Below, piece after piece: positions 12,401 to 24,600 of a DNA stretch of 64,000 nucleotides. Each line of letters starts with the position of its first letter. The first letter of the stretch is position 1. Under the pieces are notes generated by a model. The model was not told where the DNA came from, did not search any database, and saw only the letters and a list, made by a program, of their open reading frames with translations. A program made the position numbers and the translations under genes. This DNA is from Agelas oroides (lineage: Eukaryota > Porifera > Demospongiae > Agelasida > Agelasidae): the NCBI GenBank assembly GCA_949130485.1, contig OX422205.1:1124589-1188588 (forward strand). The letters are read 5' to 3'.

Positions 12401-13778
12401 TGAATACTGCTGAATCTCACAGGCTCGGGAAATTACTTGAACAGCCAGTTTCACATCGAGTCAGACGGGCGAGTACCACTGACTGGGATACTTCTGACTC
12501 TCGGTATAATCCCGTTTCTCCTTACTCATCCAGACGAAACGATGTCACTTCCTATCCTACACACAGAGCATTCTTGTGGGAACGAAAGCTTGGTACTTCG
12601 AAAGTAAATGTGCAACTAGCTGCTGGAGCTTTTGCAGGAGTTAGGGACCTTAGCAATGCAAAGTTGTTTGGAAAGGCAATCGCAAAGAGCAACCTTTTTG
12701 GCCGCAGCAGGACCATAGCAGAGGCATCTGCTGAAGCCCTTTACCAAAATAGTGGAATACGAATAAAGCTTTATGCTCAAATCAATGGAAATGTCCTTGT
12801 TAACATCAACAGTTATACTTCTTTGCGCTGCTATACTCGGACCGCTCCAGTACACAGTTCTCGATATCGTATCATTAGTTTTACACACAGTGTGTGGGTC
12901 TATGCTGGTACAATTGATTTCACTGTTGGACTGTATGCCTACCTGGATTGCAATCTTCGAGGGCAGCTATGCATAAATGGTGCTAGTGTTGATGGCAGTA
13001 TTTCCTTGACACTCAGAGCTCGTGTTGTCCCTGAAGGAAGTGCCTCCTTGACAGTTCTGGTATGGAAACATAGTTACATTGGTATTAGTACAACTTGCAG
13101 CAAGCAAAGCAAAACAAAAAAAAAAAAAAACAGCAGAAGCTAAAATTGAAGACTTTACAATTAGCTGATTCACTTTTGGCTTTACACTTTTCACTCTTCT
13201 GTTGCAAGTTTTACTAAAACCACTGTATGTCACTATATTTTTACTAGCTTACAACACAATGAAATTGTGTATATAGTTGTGCAGACAACCATATCTTACT
13301 GTTGGTTTTATTGCTTTATGCAGGCAGTAACCCGAGTGGGAATCTCTCTTGCTGGGTCAATCAATTATCAACTGGAGCCCATTACTTCAGCTCACACATG
13401 TGCTGCCACAAGCGCTTGTGCCCCAAGGTTCCGGACCTGTGCTGAACTCTACAACTCTTGGCCAAGAAATTATGTTGAGATATACGCCTGGTATCAACTA
13501 CGAAGTATAATATGGTGCACGCGTAGGATCCCATGGGGTGGATCAATTGTAAGTACAGTGTTACCATAAATGATCACATAGAGCACAAATATAACTGTAA
13601 CACTGCTATGAAAGTAGCTTGCTATTCACTTCTGATTTTCTATTGTTTTTTTATGCAGAGATACCCATGTGGATTTAGTTGGGGTTCTCGGCGCCGTGTG
13701 AATGCCCTCTCGGCTCGCTGGAATTTGGGTAGTAGCAGACGATACAAACTGTGGGGACAGTGCTACACCAGGGCATAA
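9418..13778 (+). CDS. Vitellogenin-type lipid-transfer protein, tandem copy 2 (complete)
   Basis: Eleven exons: 9418-9519, 9588-9696, 9862-9958, 10102-10317, 10563-10948, 11071-11172, 11304-11401, 11536-11625, 11779-13059, 13324-13548, 13659-13778. Phases close to 942 codons (941 aa). The start is chosen because it gives a clear signal peptide (MTSKALVALLAVVVACISES) 68 bases after a TATA box. Residues from about 30 to 625 resemble the large-lipid-transfer/vitellogenin N module, with its beta part and helical repeats. RVRR at residues 627-630 is a furin-type site. Residues 631-941 are an Arg-, Cys- and Trp-rich domain with no family I can name. Exon 9 could read on to a stop at 13143 through an A-rich stretch, but the GT donor at 13060 and the conserved downstream exons favour splicing. 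Length is near that of microsomal triglyceride transfer protein (about 900 aa), well short of yolk vitellogenins. A secreted lipid carrier is inferred. Confidence 0.85.
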
Positions 13779-13796
13779 ACTTGGCCAGATTACTTA

Positions 13797-13820
13797 AATT
13801 ATCAACTGGAGCCCATTACT
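13797..13820 (+). repeat. 24-bp templated insertion copied from exon 10
   Basis: These 24 bases in the 3' UTR repeat exactly 13363-13386 inside exon 10 of the same gene. Copy 1 has no such insert at the matching place (about 4212). Confidence 0.8.
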
Positions 13821-13875
13821 GCACACAAGAACTTGTTTCACTCATAACTCTGTAAACTCCACTCATTTGTATACA

Positions 13876-13881
13876 AATAAA
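13876..13881 (+). terminator. Poly(A) signal of lipid-transfer copy 2
   Basis: AATAAA, 98 bases past the stop, conserved with copy 1. Confidence 0.6.
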
Positions 13882-13894
13882 TTTGTGCAAGTTG

Positions 13895-14100
13895 GATGAT
13901 TGCATTTTTGCCGTTGTTTTTATTTTTAATTTTTTTGCAAATAGACATTCTGCAGTATTTCCCTTAATGCAAATTACATGACTGTATTTTTATACTGTTG
14001 TGGCGATGACATTTTTATTAGCATTTTTGCCGTTGTTTTCATTTTTGATTTTTTTGCAATTAGACATTCTGCAGTGAGGTAGTTTTATAACTCTTAATGC
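13895..14100. repeat. Local tandem duplication in 3' flank of copy 2
   Basis: A block of roughly 125 bp starting GCATTTTTGCCGTTGTTTT and containing GACATTCTGCAGT appears twice here and once in copy 1 (about 4298-4400). Confidence 0.7.
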
Positions 14101-15262
14101 AAGTTACACGACTGTATTTTTACTGTTGTGATGATAAAAGTTTATCATTTTCTTGCAATCAATCCATCATCATTTTTTTGCTTGACATCTATGCAGCAGC
14201 GAGATAAATAGGTAGTTGGGGGCATGGGTGTTGAGCTATCTGGATACTATACAACAAGATTTACAGTTAGAAATATATTATGGAAATGATTGCAGCTAAT
14301 CCATGCATGTACCCCTAAAGTATACCTTCTTGTTTTTGGTGGCCATCGGTTTCCACAATCACATATGTATATACAAAGCCAGAGCAGACTAGAACCAGGT
14401 AAAAATGACTAAATTCATGAAAGAGTTTGCTGGAAATTTACACTAGGTGCTCAACACATTACAAATTAAGAAGGACAACTTTTGGGAATTGAGTGAGCCA
14501 TTTCAGACTTTCATGCCCTCAGCTTTTCATCAGTGCCTAAAATATGAGGGTATCACTGTCCAAATAAATTGTAATTGGGCAATGGTAAACACAGGTCTGA
14601 CATTTGTATTGCAGCACTGCAGCAAGCAATGTGACTGCATGATGTCATTTCCTACATTGCATGCACATTGCTCTGACATGTCCAGATATTCTTTTCTTCC
14701 CACATGAATGAAATGGGCAGTGATAAATTTCCAAGTTTTAGGCACTGGCTTGCAAGCAGTGAAAGCTAAGGGGGAATGAAAGTCTGGGAACAAGGCTAAG
14801 TGAGACATCTGAGTAGGTTAGCCCTCGTATGCTACCCACCTAGCCTGTTACTATGGAAACGAGGGTGAAGTGGAGAATATAGGATATTTATACCTAACCC
14901 AACCCCTCATATGGAGGCTACTGTACTGTTATTAACGAAAATATTTCCAGGTGGGCATCACTTGGCCAAAGTTACTTCATTAGATCTGGGGCCTATCTAG
15001 GAAAGCAGATCAGTGGACCAATCACAAAACTTAGGAGGAAACTACGCAAATGGCCAAAGCATTCTGCAACAAGTTCCTCCAGCTACAAGCAAAAAGACCT
15101 TCCTCATGTACACAAACTACCATGTACCATGTACCACTTTTATCGTAAGATATCAACAATGCAAATATAGTTGTTATGTGGCCTTTGCATGGTTATGAGT
15201 TTGGTTCAGGCATTTACATGCATGCATGCTATACAGTGATATAAAGAACACAAATTTAGCTG

Positions 15263-17844
15263 CTAAGTCTGATCATGTGACCTAGAAGAAACATTAGTAC
15301 TCAAGCAGGACAACTCGGCCAACACCTTCCAGACAATCTTGTTCACTTCAACTGGTTTCTCTATCATTGCTAAATGTCCTGTGTCTTTAATGATGTGAAA
15401 GCAATCCTCTGAAATGTCCAGCAGTGATCTCAACTTCTCACAGTTCTCCAGTGGGAAGGTACCATCGCTGTCACCACAGATCAGAGTGGTAGTGAAACTG
15501 GATACTGACAAACCCTGCCTCGCATCCTCCAGCCACTTATCCCAGATTTCCTGGTTAGAGCAGTCAGCGGCAAGGACCTTCATCATATACATTCGGTTAT
15601 TGTTTGAGATGGAGTTCTCAAATTCTATCAGAGCTGGGTCAGTTGTGGGAGTGAAGATGGCTGCATTGGATGCTGACCTAGCCAGTGGTCTTAGATATTC
15701 TGAAAGGCAAGACAAAGATGGAGAGTTATAGCTGGAGTATACCATTCTTGTGCTGAGAACATCTTGTCTCATTTTGGAAAGGTTGGCAGCCAACGGGAAT
15801 CAAACACTTTTTTGTATTTATTTTGCTATAAGTTCCACTAGCCAGGTCACAAGACATGGCTTAGTATACTAACTATATTCACTTTCAGAGGTCAACAGGT
15901 GGGATCTGCGTGCAGTGCAACTGTGTTCAAAATGTAGGCAAGGAAGTGTTACCTCATGCACTCTCCTACAATCAGTACCAAGTGAGAGAGACAAAAAGCT
16001 TCCATCAAGGCGAAAGGTTGGTTGTACTTCTGCCTCTTGATCACAGAGGATACAAGAAGCTTATCAAAAGGTCAGCTCTACTACCAGTACTGCCTCTGGA
16101 TTATGCTAGCATAATTTTGAGAATAATAGGTAGCAAAAAGAATTAAGAATTATTCAAGAATAATAGGTAGTCATTTTGGTCCCAAAAAGAATAATAGGTA
16201 CATTTTGGGGTCACATGAATGATGAGTCACATCCCTTTCCAGATTAATATTAATTATTAATTCTACGGAAAAGAATCTGTACTTATTGGCAGTTGTAGCT
16301 TCACTACCTGTATTGCTTGAATCGCTTCTTCTGGACCAGTTGCGATTTACTTTTCAAAAAAGTTATTATTATGTTATTAAATATAGGTGCAAGAAAAAGA
16401 ATAATAGGTAGAATGAAAAGAATAATAGGTAAGACTTTCAAGAACAAAAGAATAGAATAATAGGTAGAAAAAAAAGAATAATCCATCAAGGCCTACTCTT
16501 AATTACACAGTTCCCCTCAAGAAGTGACTGGCTCCACCCATCCATATGTAATGCCTTGGCTGTGCATGCATCCTTTACGGGTAGTCTTATCTCTGAGGCT
16601 ATATATCCCTTATGGCTAATTTCTACACCCACCAAGGATGAAAGCAGGTAGTTTTCCCACTAGTCCAAGAGAGACAGGGCTATTGACTCCCAGCGCCAGT
16701 ATCACGACACCTATTATCTCATTCAACCTGTTCTCCACACTCAACATTTTCAGCAACCTCAGTACGTGAATGGAACCATAGCAGTGGGCAACAAACACAT
16801 TTCTCTCCTGTTTGTGCCGCTCGTAAATGGTTTTCAGGTCCTCCAAATGCTGCAGTAAATATGACCAAGTAGAAAAGCCATGAAGGTACAATGTAGCAAG
16901 CATAGCCTTTCTTGGGTAAATTTACATGACGGCCATACATCAATAGAAGAGTAATTGTTCCCAGCTTTTTATCGCTTACAACATGCAAAAACTGGAATTA
17001 GGATCAAGGCTAGACCAGTTCACTGGCTAAATTGGATTACCAGTATAAACTACTTCCATCTTTCTCACTCTCTATATAATCACATCTCCCACGTTACACA
17101 TATATTGATACCTCATCTGCAGTGTACAGTTCAGGTTGGTTGGGTCTGGGGCTGTCACCGTGACCAAGGAAGTCAAAAGCAACTATGTTGATCCTGCGCA
17201 TGGACAAATATAGCATAGGTACCAATAGTAGCGTATCATATATAGTTAGTAGGTAAACCATACCCATTTCAACACCTTTAAGGCAAAATTCAATAGGTAG
17301 AGTAGCGAATGGTAGTTAGTAGGTAGTTACGCTTGCAAATGGAACTGCAATTCGTGTCTGCCTTTTAGCATATGGTTGTGAGTATGTGACCTATTTCACA
17401 CGGCCAGGCACAAGGAATTAGGCTTAGCCAAGTGCTTGCTATAGTTACCCAGTGGAAATTCTATTTCTATATCTATCTCCCTTCTAGGTTGGGTCTAGCT
17501 ACGCGAGACTATACAAGACCATGCTACTCAGCCAATGGCAACTCGGTGACTGTGAATTTGCGATCATAAACGGGCATAGTTTACCGTTCTTGCTTTATAT
17601 ATAATGGAGGGGGAAACACTCTATTAAAGAGTGACCACTCCCTGGTTTGCAGTCGCTCTCACTCTTGCTCCAGGGCTTTGACCTGATGCTTAAACTGGCC
17701 CGCTCTCCCGCCTCCCCCGTGCACCAGGAACACACACGCGTTGGAACCCGGACAGGAGCGCCTAATGACGCGCAGAGACTTCCCCCGGACTTCCTCGATG
17801 TTGTATCCCAGCTCGTTCCTCTCCACTTCCAGTGGACTCAACAT
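15263..17844 (-). CDS. ABHD8-like alpha/beta hydrolase with Cys nucleophile position
   Basis: Four exons on the minus strand: 17844-17663, 17193-17112, 16849-16633, 15699-15263. Phases close to 306 codons (305 aa). Family features in order: oxyanion-loop HGGGG at 42-46; the FDFLGHGDS strand-turn; nucleophile elbow AHCYGS with Cys111 where ABHD relatives have Ser (GHSYG); acid motif GDSDGTF, probably Asp239; GHLAMIEKP with His269. The order fits ABHD8/ABHD4-5-type serine hydrolases, usually lipid-directed, but the Ser to Cys change makes the activity uncertain. The protein is shorter than vertebrate ABHD8 because the long N-terminal region is missing. The start is the first in-frame ATG before HGGGG; an upstream exon cannot be excluded. 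The last exon is duplicated at 6108-6544. The gene converges on lipid-transfer copy 2. Confidence 0.8.
16115..16485. repeat. AATAATAGGTA-rich repeat in hydrolase intron
   Basis: The motif AGAATAATAGGTA recurs about eight times with irregular spacing in this AT-rich intron segment just past the duplication boundary. Confidence 0.6.
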
Positions 17845-18637
17845 GTCGATATAGTAGCCGAGTAGGCAAGCTCAGAGTATCACATGACTGCATGTTAGGC
17901 CACTTAATTGCATTCCTGAGCCTATTCAGTGCACTAAAACTGGCTTCTACGTGGGTTTTAGCTTGGGGATCAATCCGGGACCAATTTCTACCTATCCTGC
18001 TATGTCTATTTGCAAGCTTCCATTGAGTCACTTTTGAATTTGATATTTCGTGCACATGAACTTGTCCTACCCGCCGTGACAGCTCTATCTGTGGTATGGC
18101 TGTGCTGCATGCTCCCTCTACAATGCACATGCCACGGACAGGGGAGGTAGAACGAGATCATGTGTACAAAACACCTTCTCAAACGTCGGTCAAAGGAACA
18201 AGAATTTCCACTGGGTAGCTATAGCAAGCACTTGCATCAGAAGAATTAGTTGCCAATTTTGTTCCTTCAAAAGTTGCACTTCTCTGCTTCCTGCATGAGG
18301 AATCATGTCAGAATCGGAACAGAATTTTGTGCTGGTTGGATGAAGTGAAGGACAAGAACGAGATTCACATGCAAGAAACAGCAACCAAATGTCACTGTAT
18401 CCAAAGAAACATTCTTATTGCTTGTTCACTTTAGAGCATTATATATATTATGTCCTTTGTGTATATACTCACACAGGAACACATATTAATGGCAGTCCAG
18501 CAATCAATGCTGCATTACATTTATATAAAAAGTACAAACCCATGTGAGGTGCTGTATGATTTGTAATGATGCTGAACACACTGTAAAATGTAAAAAGTTG
18601 ATTTAAAAGACTGTGTTGCATTATGATGGTGATATTG

Positions 18638-21600
18638 CTACAAGCTGCAATCTTTGTCTTGCTTCTGTTTTAGCCTCCCAGCTCTATTCTTAATCAGCTC
18701 TGGGTCAACATACCTGCAGGACAGATAAAAAGGGTTGATGTAGACTGAGAACATTTCTTAAGCCTTGTGATCCCACCGTATGTAACAATTGGATCAGTAT
18801 CTGAGGCTGAGAGCCTTAAGCACCTCACAAACTCCCGATAATCTATCAAACATTTACATTTTTTGCTACGCTAATCATGCAATTCAACTTCACAGCTGTG
18901 GTGAAAAAACAATTATACAACTTAGCAGCATCAATTTAGGAATTAGGGTTCAAGTACATACACTTATATAATTTTGGGGGGAATTTGTTGGTTTGTTTCT
19001 TTGTTTCTTTGTTTCTCACCAAATGTTTTGCCTCATGATGTAAGAGTTCAACTATGTATGGTCCTAGTTGGCTTACTTTCTTGTGATTGTGACATCCCTC
19101 AGGGCAACTCCATGGGGGGTGAGGGGGCCAGAGAAGACAAACCTTCGAACCTCATTCTGAGTAGCAGTGTCCATTTTCTGGGAAAAGGAAAATTGTTTTT
19201 CAAGGTCATGGCATGAGAGAAAGCTTTCAACCGTCAATTAATGCTGCAAAAAGAATATTCAGTCTTCTGCCCACACCTGAGAAGCTTCATATGCAGAGAT
19301 GACCAGGGAAGTAAAGAGATTCAGAACAGCATATATAAACAATGCCAGGAACAAGTAGAGGAATATTCTGCTGTAGATGTAGGCGACAACATCATCTTCC
19401 AGGGAGATCATGGTGTATGTATTGTAGATGTCGTCACCATTCAAAAGGCCAAAGAGCCCCTCACTGGCTGAATTAAGGTCCCTGAACTGGAGGAAGAAAG
19501 AGGAGGAGGGGATCAGTTGCTTCTATGTTGCTTTACCTCAGCTGAAAATAAAGATAATATGAGGTGAATTTCGAGGGGAAGTGAAAATCCAGTGGTCACT
19601 AGATATCAAACTCCGGCTAACTTGAGCTGCTAGTACTTGAGCTACAACCACCAGGGAACCAGTGTGGCTGTACTGGCAACACAAGCCAGGAGCCCTGGTT
19701 CAATCTCCAGCTACTTTTCACTTCACTTCGCAACAAACTGTTTTGATCTAGAAACATGATGACAATTTTTATGCACTTTTGAATGGTAGGGTCCCAGTAC
19801 GATCCACCCACAGAGGGCAAATGCTATGAAGAGGATGCCACCACACAGGAGGAACTTTAGCAGCTCAGGGGCAGCTAGCACCAATGTCCGAGTCAGTGCC
19901 TGAGGGATAAGCAAAACAAAAGTAGCAGCATAAGTCCAGCATGTCATCTTTTAGTTTGAAATGCAAAGGGAGAAAGCCAAAGTACACAGTGCTAGTGAAC
20001 AAGTATCCCAATAGAGCTTGCAAACCAAGAGGATAATAATCTATCTTTCTAGCTCTTCTCGTCTGCTGTGACTACTCACGTTGAGCTCATTGAAGTAGCT
20101 GATATAGCGCAGTATGACCCCTGCTTGTAAGACAAGAGCAGTGCCAAGGAGGACTCGAGTACCATTAGCATCAATGATCACCTGTTGGGAGAGGAGGAGG
20201 AGGAGAGTTAAGTTGACACTGGCTAACGTGAGTTAGGGAAGTCAAGAGATGGAAGCTAAGTAAGAGGGGAGATGGTGATGTCATATAGCAACTTTGAGAG
20301 CAAGAAGGAAGGGGAACAGGAGATATGAAATCTAAGAGTTGGAGGATGTGATTCATGGGAGATGGGGAGAGGTGTCACTAACATTGAAGTTGAGTAGAAT
20401 CTTGAGCAAGGTTCCAGCTGTTATCACCAGGTCACTGATGACATTGAAGAGGTGCCAGAGAGAGAAGAGGGGGCGGCGGTCCCACCAGCTGAGGGGAAGC
20501 TTGAGCTCATTTCTGTAGAAACTTCCCATTGCCTTCGACAAGGCAGAAGAGGGGAGGAAGAGTGAGAAGGGAAAGAGAGAGGAGACAGAAGGATGGGAGA
20601 TAGAGAGATGAGGTATAGCAGTGAAAAGAGAACATAAAGGAAGGAGGGATGTAGAATAAAACGATGAAGAATAAGTGAGAGTTGGACGGTAGAGAAGTGA
20701 GGAAGTGAATACCAAGACCTGTCTAACTCAATTCGTAGAGAGAGTTCTCTGCTGCATGGCAAACTTCCCTACCCTTGCCAGTTTGAGTGCTCTGCGCAGT
20801 GAGCCGAAGGTGAGAAGGAGTGAGATACAGCACAGCCCTATCACAATCACATCCAGGAAGGTGAGGAAGCCAGTCAGTGTTGGGAGGGTGTCTGAGCAGG
20901 TACGTAGGAGAACATTGGAGAATGAACAGGTGGCAGTTTGCTAGCCATCATGTGCACAAGAGAGCATGCAGTTCAAACTAAATCAGTACAGTAAACCTGC
21001 CTATGTTTGTCATAAGACTGCATTTTGTTTGCCTCTATGGACAGACACTTTGCACAAAATTGACTAATTACAACTGGGACTGGTAGTGGTTGCCATAGAG
21101 GTGGCTGTATATCCTACACTGTTGACTACTATAGGCTGGAGTGCTGGGTACAACTATTGTCACATAGCCTAGCCAGTAATCAAAAGCCAAACTAAAATCA
21201 CATTTACTAATACACATACACAGGACACTCTAGTAATGTCAAGTTTCTCTGATTTACAGGACCCACACTGTTGATGACAACCAAGCTGCATAACCCATCA
21301 CTTGTGCATACCGAGACTGGTGTCACTAGTTCCATTGCAACGCTTCTTCTGATAATCTTCCCTCAGGATATAGTACACCTTGCCACTGTCCTTGTCATTT
21401 TTGAACACAATCTGCAAGCATACAAGCATAGTACATATCTGCATACTAGAATTACATCTGCATGTATACTGTATACATGACATGTCACCACTATTAGTGC
21501 ATTTATGTGGAAATACATGTATTGGGGCTGGAATTGGATCACATCAGGATGAAGTGAAACTGTTTCATAATGGGTCGTGTATTAAATAGTACTTGAATGG

Positions 21601-24600
21601 GTACCTACAGAGTGTACCTGTATCGTGAAGAGAAAGCATTCAGCCAGTACTGGGTGGACAATGCGGATGCTATTAACAGGAACAGAAACTTCAAGATCAA
21701 TGAACCTAGTGTCATTGTGTGTGTTTATAAAACAATGTACACGTTTGGGAAGAATCACTCATCCATATATACATACGTACATCACTGCTAAAAAAACTAC
21801 TCTATAATGAATTGTTATTTCAGCTTTGGGATTTATTGGATTTTTATAAGCACTATGAAAAAGATGCACAGACGAAATTACCATTAATCTTCCCTCCTCA
21901 CAGCTCCATCAAGTTAGCTTCATCAGCAGGGTTCTTAGGCCTTTAGCGGATGGTTTTGCACATTGAGTTAAAATTGCAGCACCATGCATTTGGATGTGGT
22001 GAATTTAAGTAAGAGCACCATTTGGATTAGCCTCGTTCCCAGGCTAACCTGGCTTCCCACTTAACATTTCAATAGCAGAGTGTAGAGAGGGTGTTTCATA
22101 CCTGCCTATTGTACTATGCACCATTTGGAAGTAGATTTCTAGCAAGAACCCCGTTCACCAGGAAACAAAAACTATGCACCATTTGGAAGTAGATTTCTAG
22201 CAAGAACCCTGTTCACCAGGGAACAAAAACACCTAGCACAGACACTGATCTGCAAGCTGATGAGTACCAGTTCTTGTGTCTCATCTATTAGCTAGCTCTG
22301 AACCGGATAATTGCAAGCAGATGGATACATAACTAACTGGCAGATTTAGCTAGCAGACAATTATCGACCTGTGCTAGGTTGATAATGTACCTTGATGAAA
22401 TTGTGAGGGGGAAGTATCTATGTTTGTGTGAATTCTCTTTGTAGTCCTCATAGTTCAAATAATTATCTCTAAAAAGGGTTATTTAACTGAGTAGTTTTAC
22501 AGTTAAAAACACTCACCTGTGAAATAGGGGATCTTTGGACCAATTTTGGAACTGTGCTGATGCATTTGCGGGAGAATGAATATCAAGCCATGCTGAAGTG
22601 CATGAAAGAGACAAGAATAGAGGTCTTACTAAACACAGATAGCAAAATGGCCTCTGTGCATAAAGAGATGGGGAATAGGTTTCAGAACATCTTGTGTGCT
22701 TGAGCTTTAAACGTGCACATTTACAGGTTTACACTGTGTGGAAGTACACAGCTAAAGGTGTATGAGGAAAGAGGAATCACTGCTGAGAAGCTGAGGAGTA
22801 TCTCAGGTCTAAGTTGACTAAACAAGGCAGATGAGCAGTGTTTGCAGAGAAGGGCAAGAAAATAAAAAGAGTTGCAGTCACGTTAATTACAGTGGCGGAT
22901 TTAGGGGGGGTAAGGGGGGTGCAAATGCACCCCCCTTTGGCGGCTAGTAATGTATTTTGCGTACATAACTGCACGGTCCATCAAATGATTATGCAGCAGT
23001 GGCATGCAGCAACAACAACCAGGCACAGTTACACACTCACGTATCAGTTCCTTACTGATCTCCAGACGTTTGACTAGGCCTAGAGTTGCTTTGAGATATT
23101 CAGTTCGGCCCGAGGGGTCCGCCACGGTGCGCCTCGGCGTACGAGATTTCGAAATCCACTGGATTCCACGTGGATTTCGGATTTCAGAGTGGATTTCTGG
23201 ATTTCACAGTGGATTTCTGGATTTCAGTTTGGATTTTTGGATTTCTGGATTTCAGTTTGGATTTCTGCTGACAGGTTTCTTCTTGTATGTTCTTGGATAT
23301 TTTAGTTATAGTTCCCAGCTTAGCAAAAAATTTTAGTTAGTTGTAGTTTTGGTTTTAACAAAATTTTAACCTTCAGTTCTTCCAGCTTGCTGTAGATGGC
23401 TTCCGCTTTGTCAAACTTCAGCCGGGACTGAATAAAAGGTACATATTTATGTCAGAACTGAAAGAACACTATGTCTTTAGTTTAAGATAGTACACATACT
23501 AAAGGCCATACTAAAATGTATTTAGTTAAAGTTATAGTTAACTAAAACAACACTGTCGGACAGTGTACGAGATTTCTTTTGTGACAGACCCCTCGGTTCG
23601 GCCTTCCAGCTATATTTTGTATGAATGCGTTCACGTGACCGAAAGTGGGCGTGGCAACCCCCAAAATTCCCCTTTCTAAATTTCTAGATCCGCCACTGAA
23701 TTACATAGGCAGCTATACTAACAAAGCTCCTCTGTGTGGTACATCATATGTCTGTATTTGTAGTGGCTCTCATTTGGGTACACATCACACTGGTGGCAGG
23801 AGAACTGGGAATGAGGCTATAGGTTTGTTGTGTACACATCACACTGGTGGCAGGAGAACTGGGAATGAGGCTATAGGTTTGTTTGGTACACATCACACTG
23901 GTGGCAGGAGAACTGGGAATGAGGCTATAGGTTTGTTGTGTACACATCACACTGGTGGCAGGAGAACTGGGAATGAGGCTATAGGTTTGTTTGGTACACA
24001 TCACACTGGTGGCAGGAGAACTGGGAATGAGGCTATAGGTTTGTTTGGTACACATCACACTAGTGCCAGGAGAACTGGGAATGAGGCTATAGGTTTGTTG
24101 TGTACACATCACACTGGTGGCAGGAGAACTGGGAATGAGGCTATAGGTTTGTTTGGTACACATCACACTGGTGGCAGGAGAACTGGGAATGAGGCTATAG
24201 GTTTGTTGTGTACACATCACACTAGTGCCAGGAGAACTGGGAATGAGGCTATAGGTTTGTCACACAGTCACAACGTCATTGCAAAGCAGCTCAGACTGTT
24301 TTATAAACAGCTTGCAACAAACTACCTTTGGGAACAATCTAGTTACCAAAACTACTATCTATAGAACAGTAATTTTACTAAACTCTGGTCCTCAACAGAT
24401 TAAAGACTACTTTCAAAAACTACATACATGTGTACACAAGTTTTATCCTTATGGCGTTATGGATGCAAATCCATTTTGGATCCATGGCACCAAGTGATGC
24501 AGGCCAGGTTGTTGGCAGTGGTGTGTAATGCATTGCTCAAGTTAACATGTCTCTGTGTGTGTCATAGTGTACTGGTAATTTACTCTGGTATCCTGTGCTA

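Larger units (their letters stand above)
9611..16100. repeat. Segmental duplication, unit 2
   Basis: Second copy of the duplicated block (unit 1 is 1-6924). The right boundary is near 16100, inside the hydrolase intron. Identity is very high in introns 3-8, drops in exons 9-10, and is punctuated by indels in the 3' flank. Confidence 0.9.

Noticed and set aside
23374..23430. Candidate for the missing TRPML exon
   Set aside because: Its length is 57 (phase 0, not 3n+1), it lies within a nested transposon, and its sequence does not resemble the mucolipin loop.
23645..24364. 239-aa open frame with nine 18-residue repeats, plus a 158-aa frame on the other strand
   Set aside because: The repeat period (54 bp) is a multiple of three, so both strands stay open by construction; there is no start context, splice or family support.
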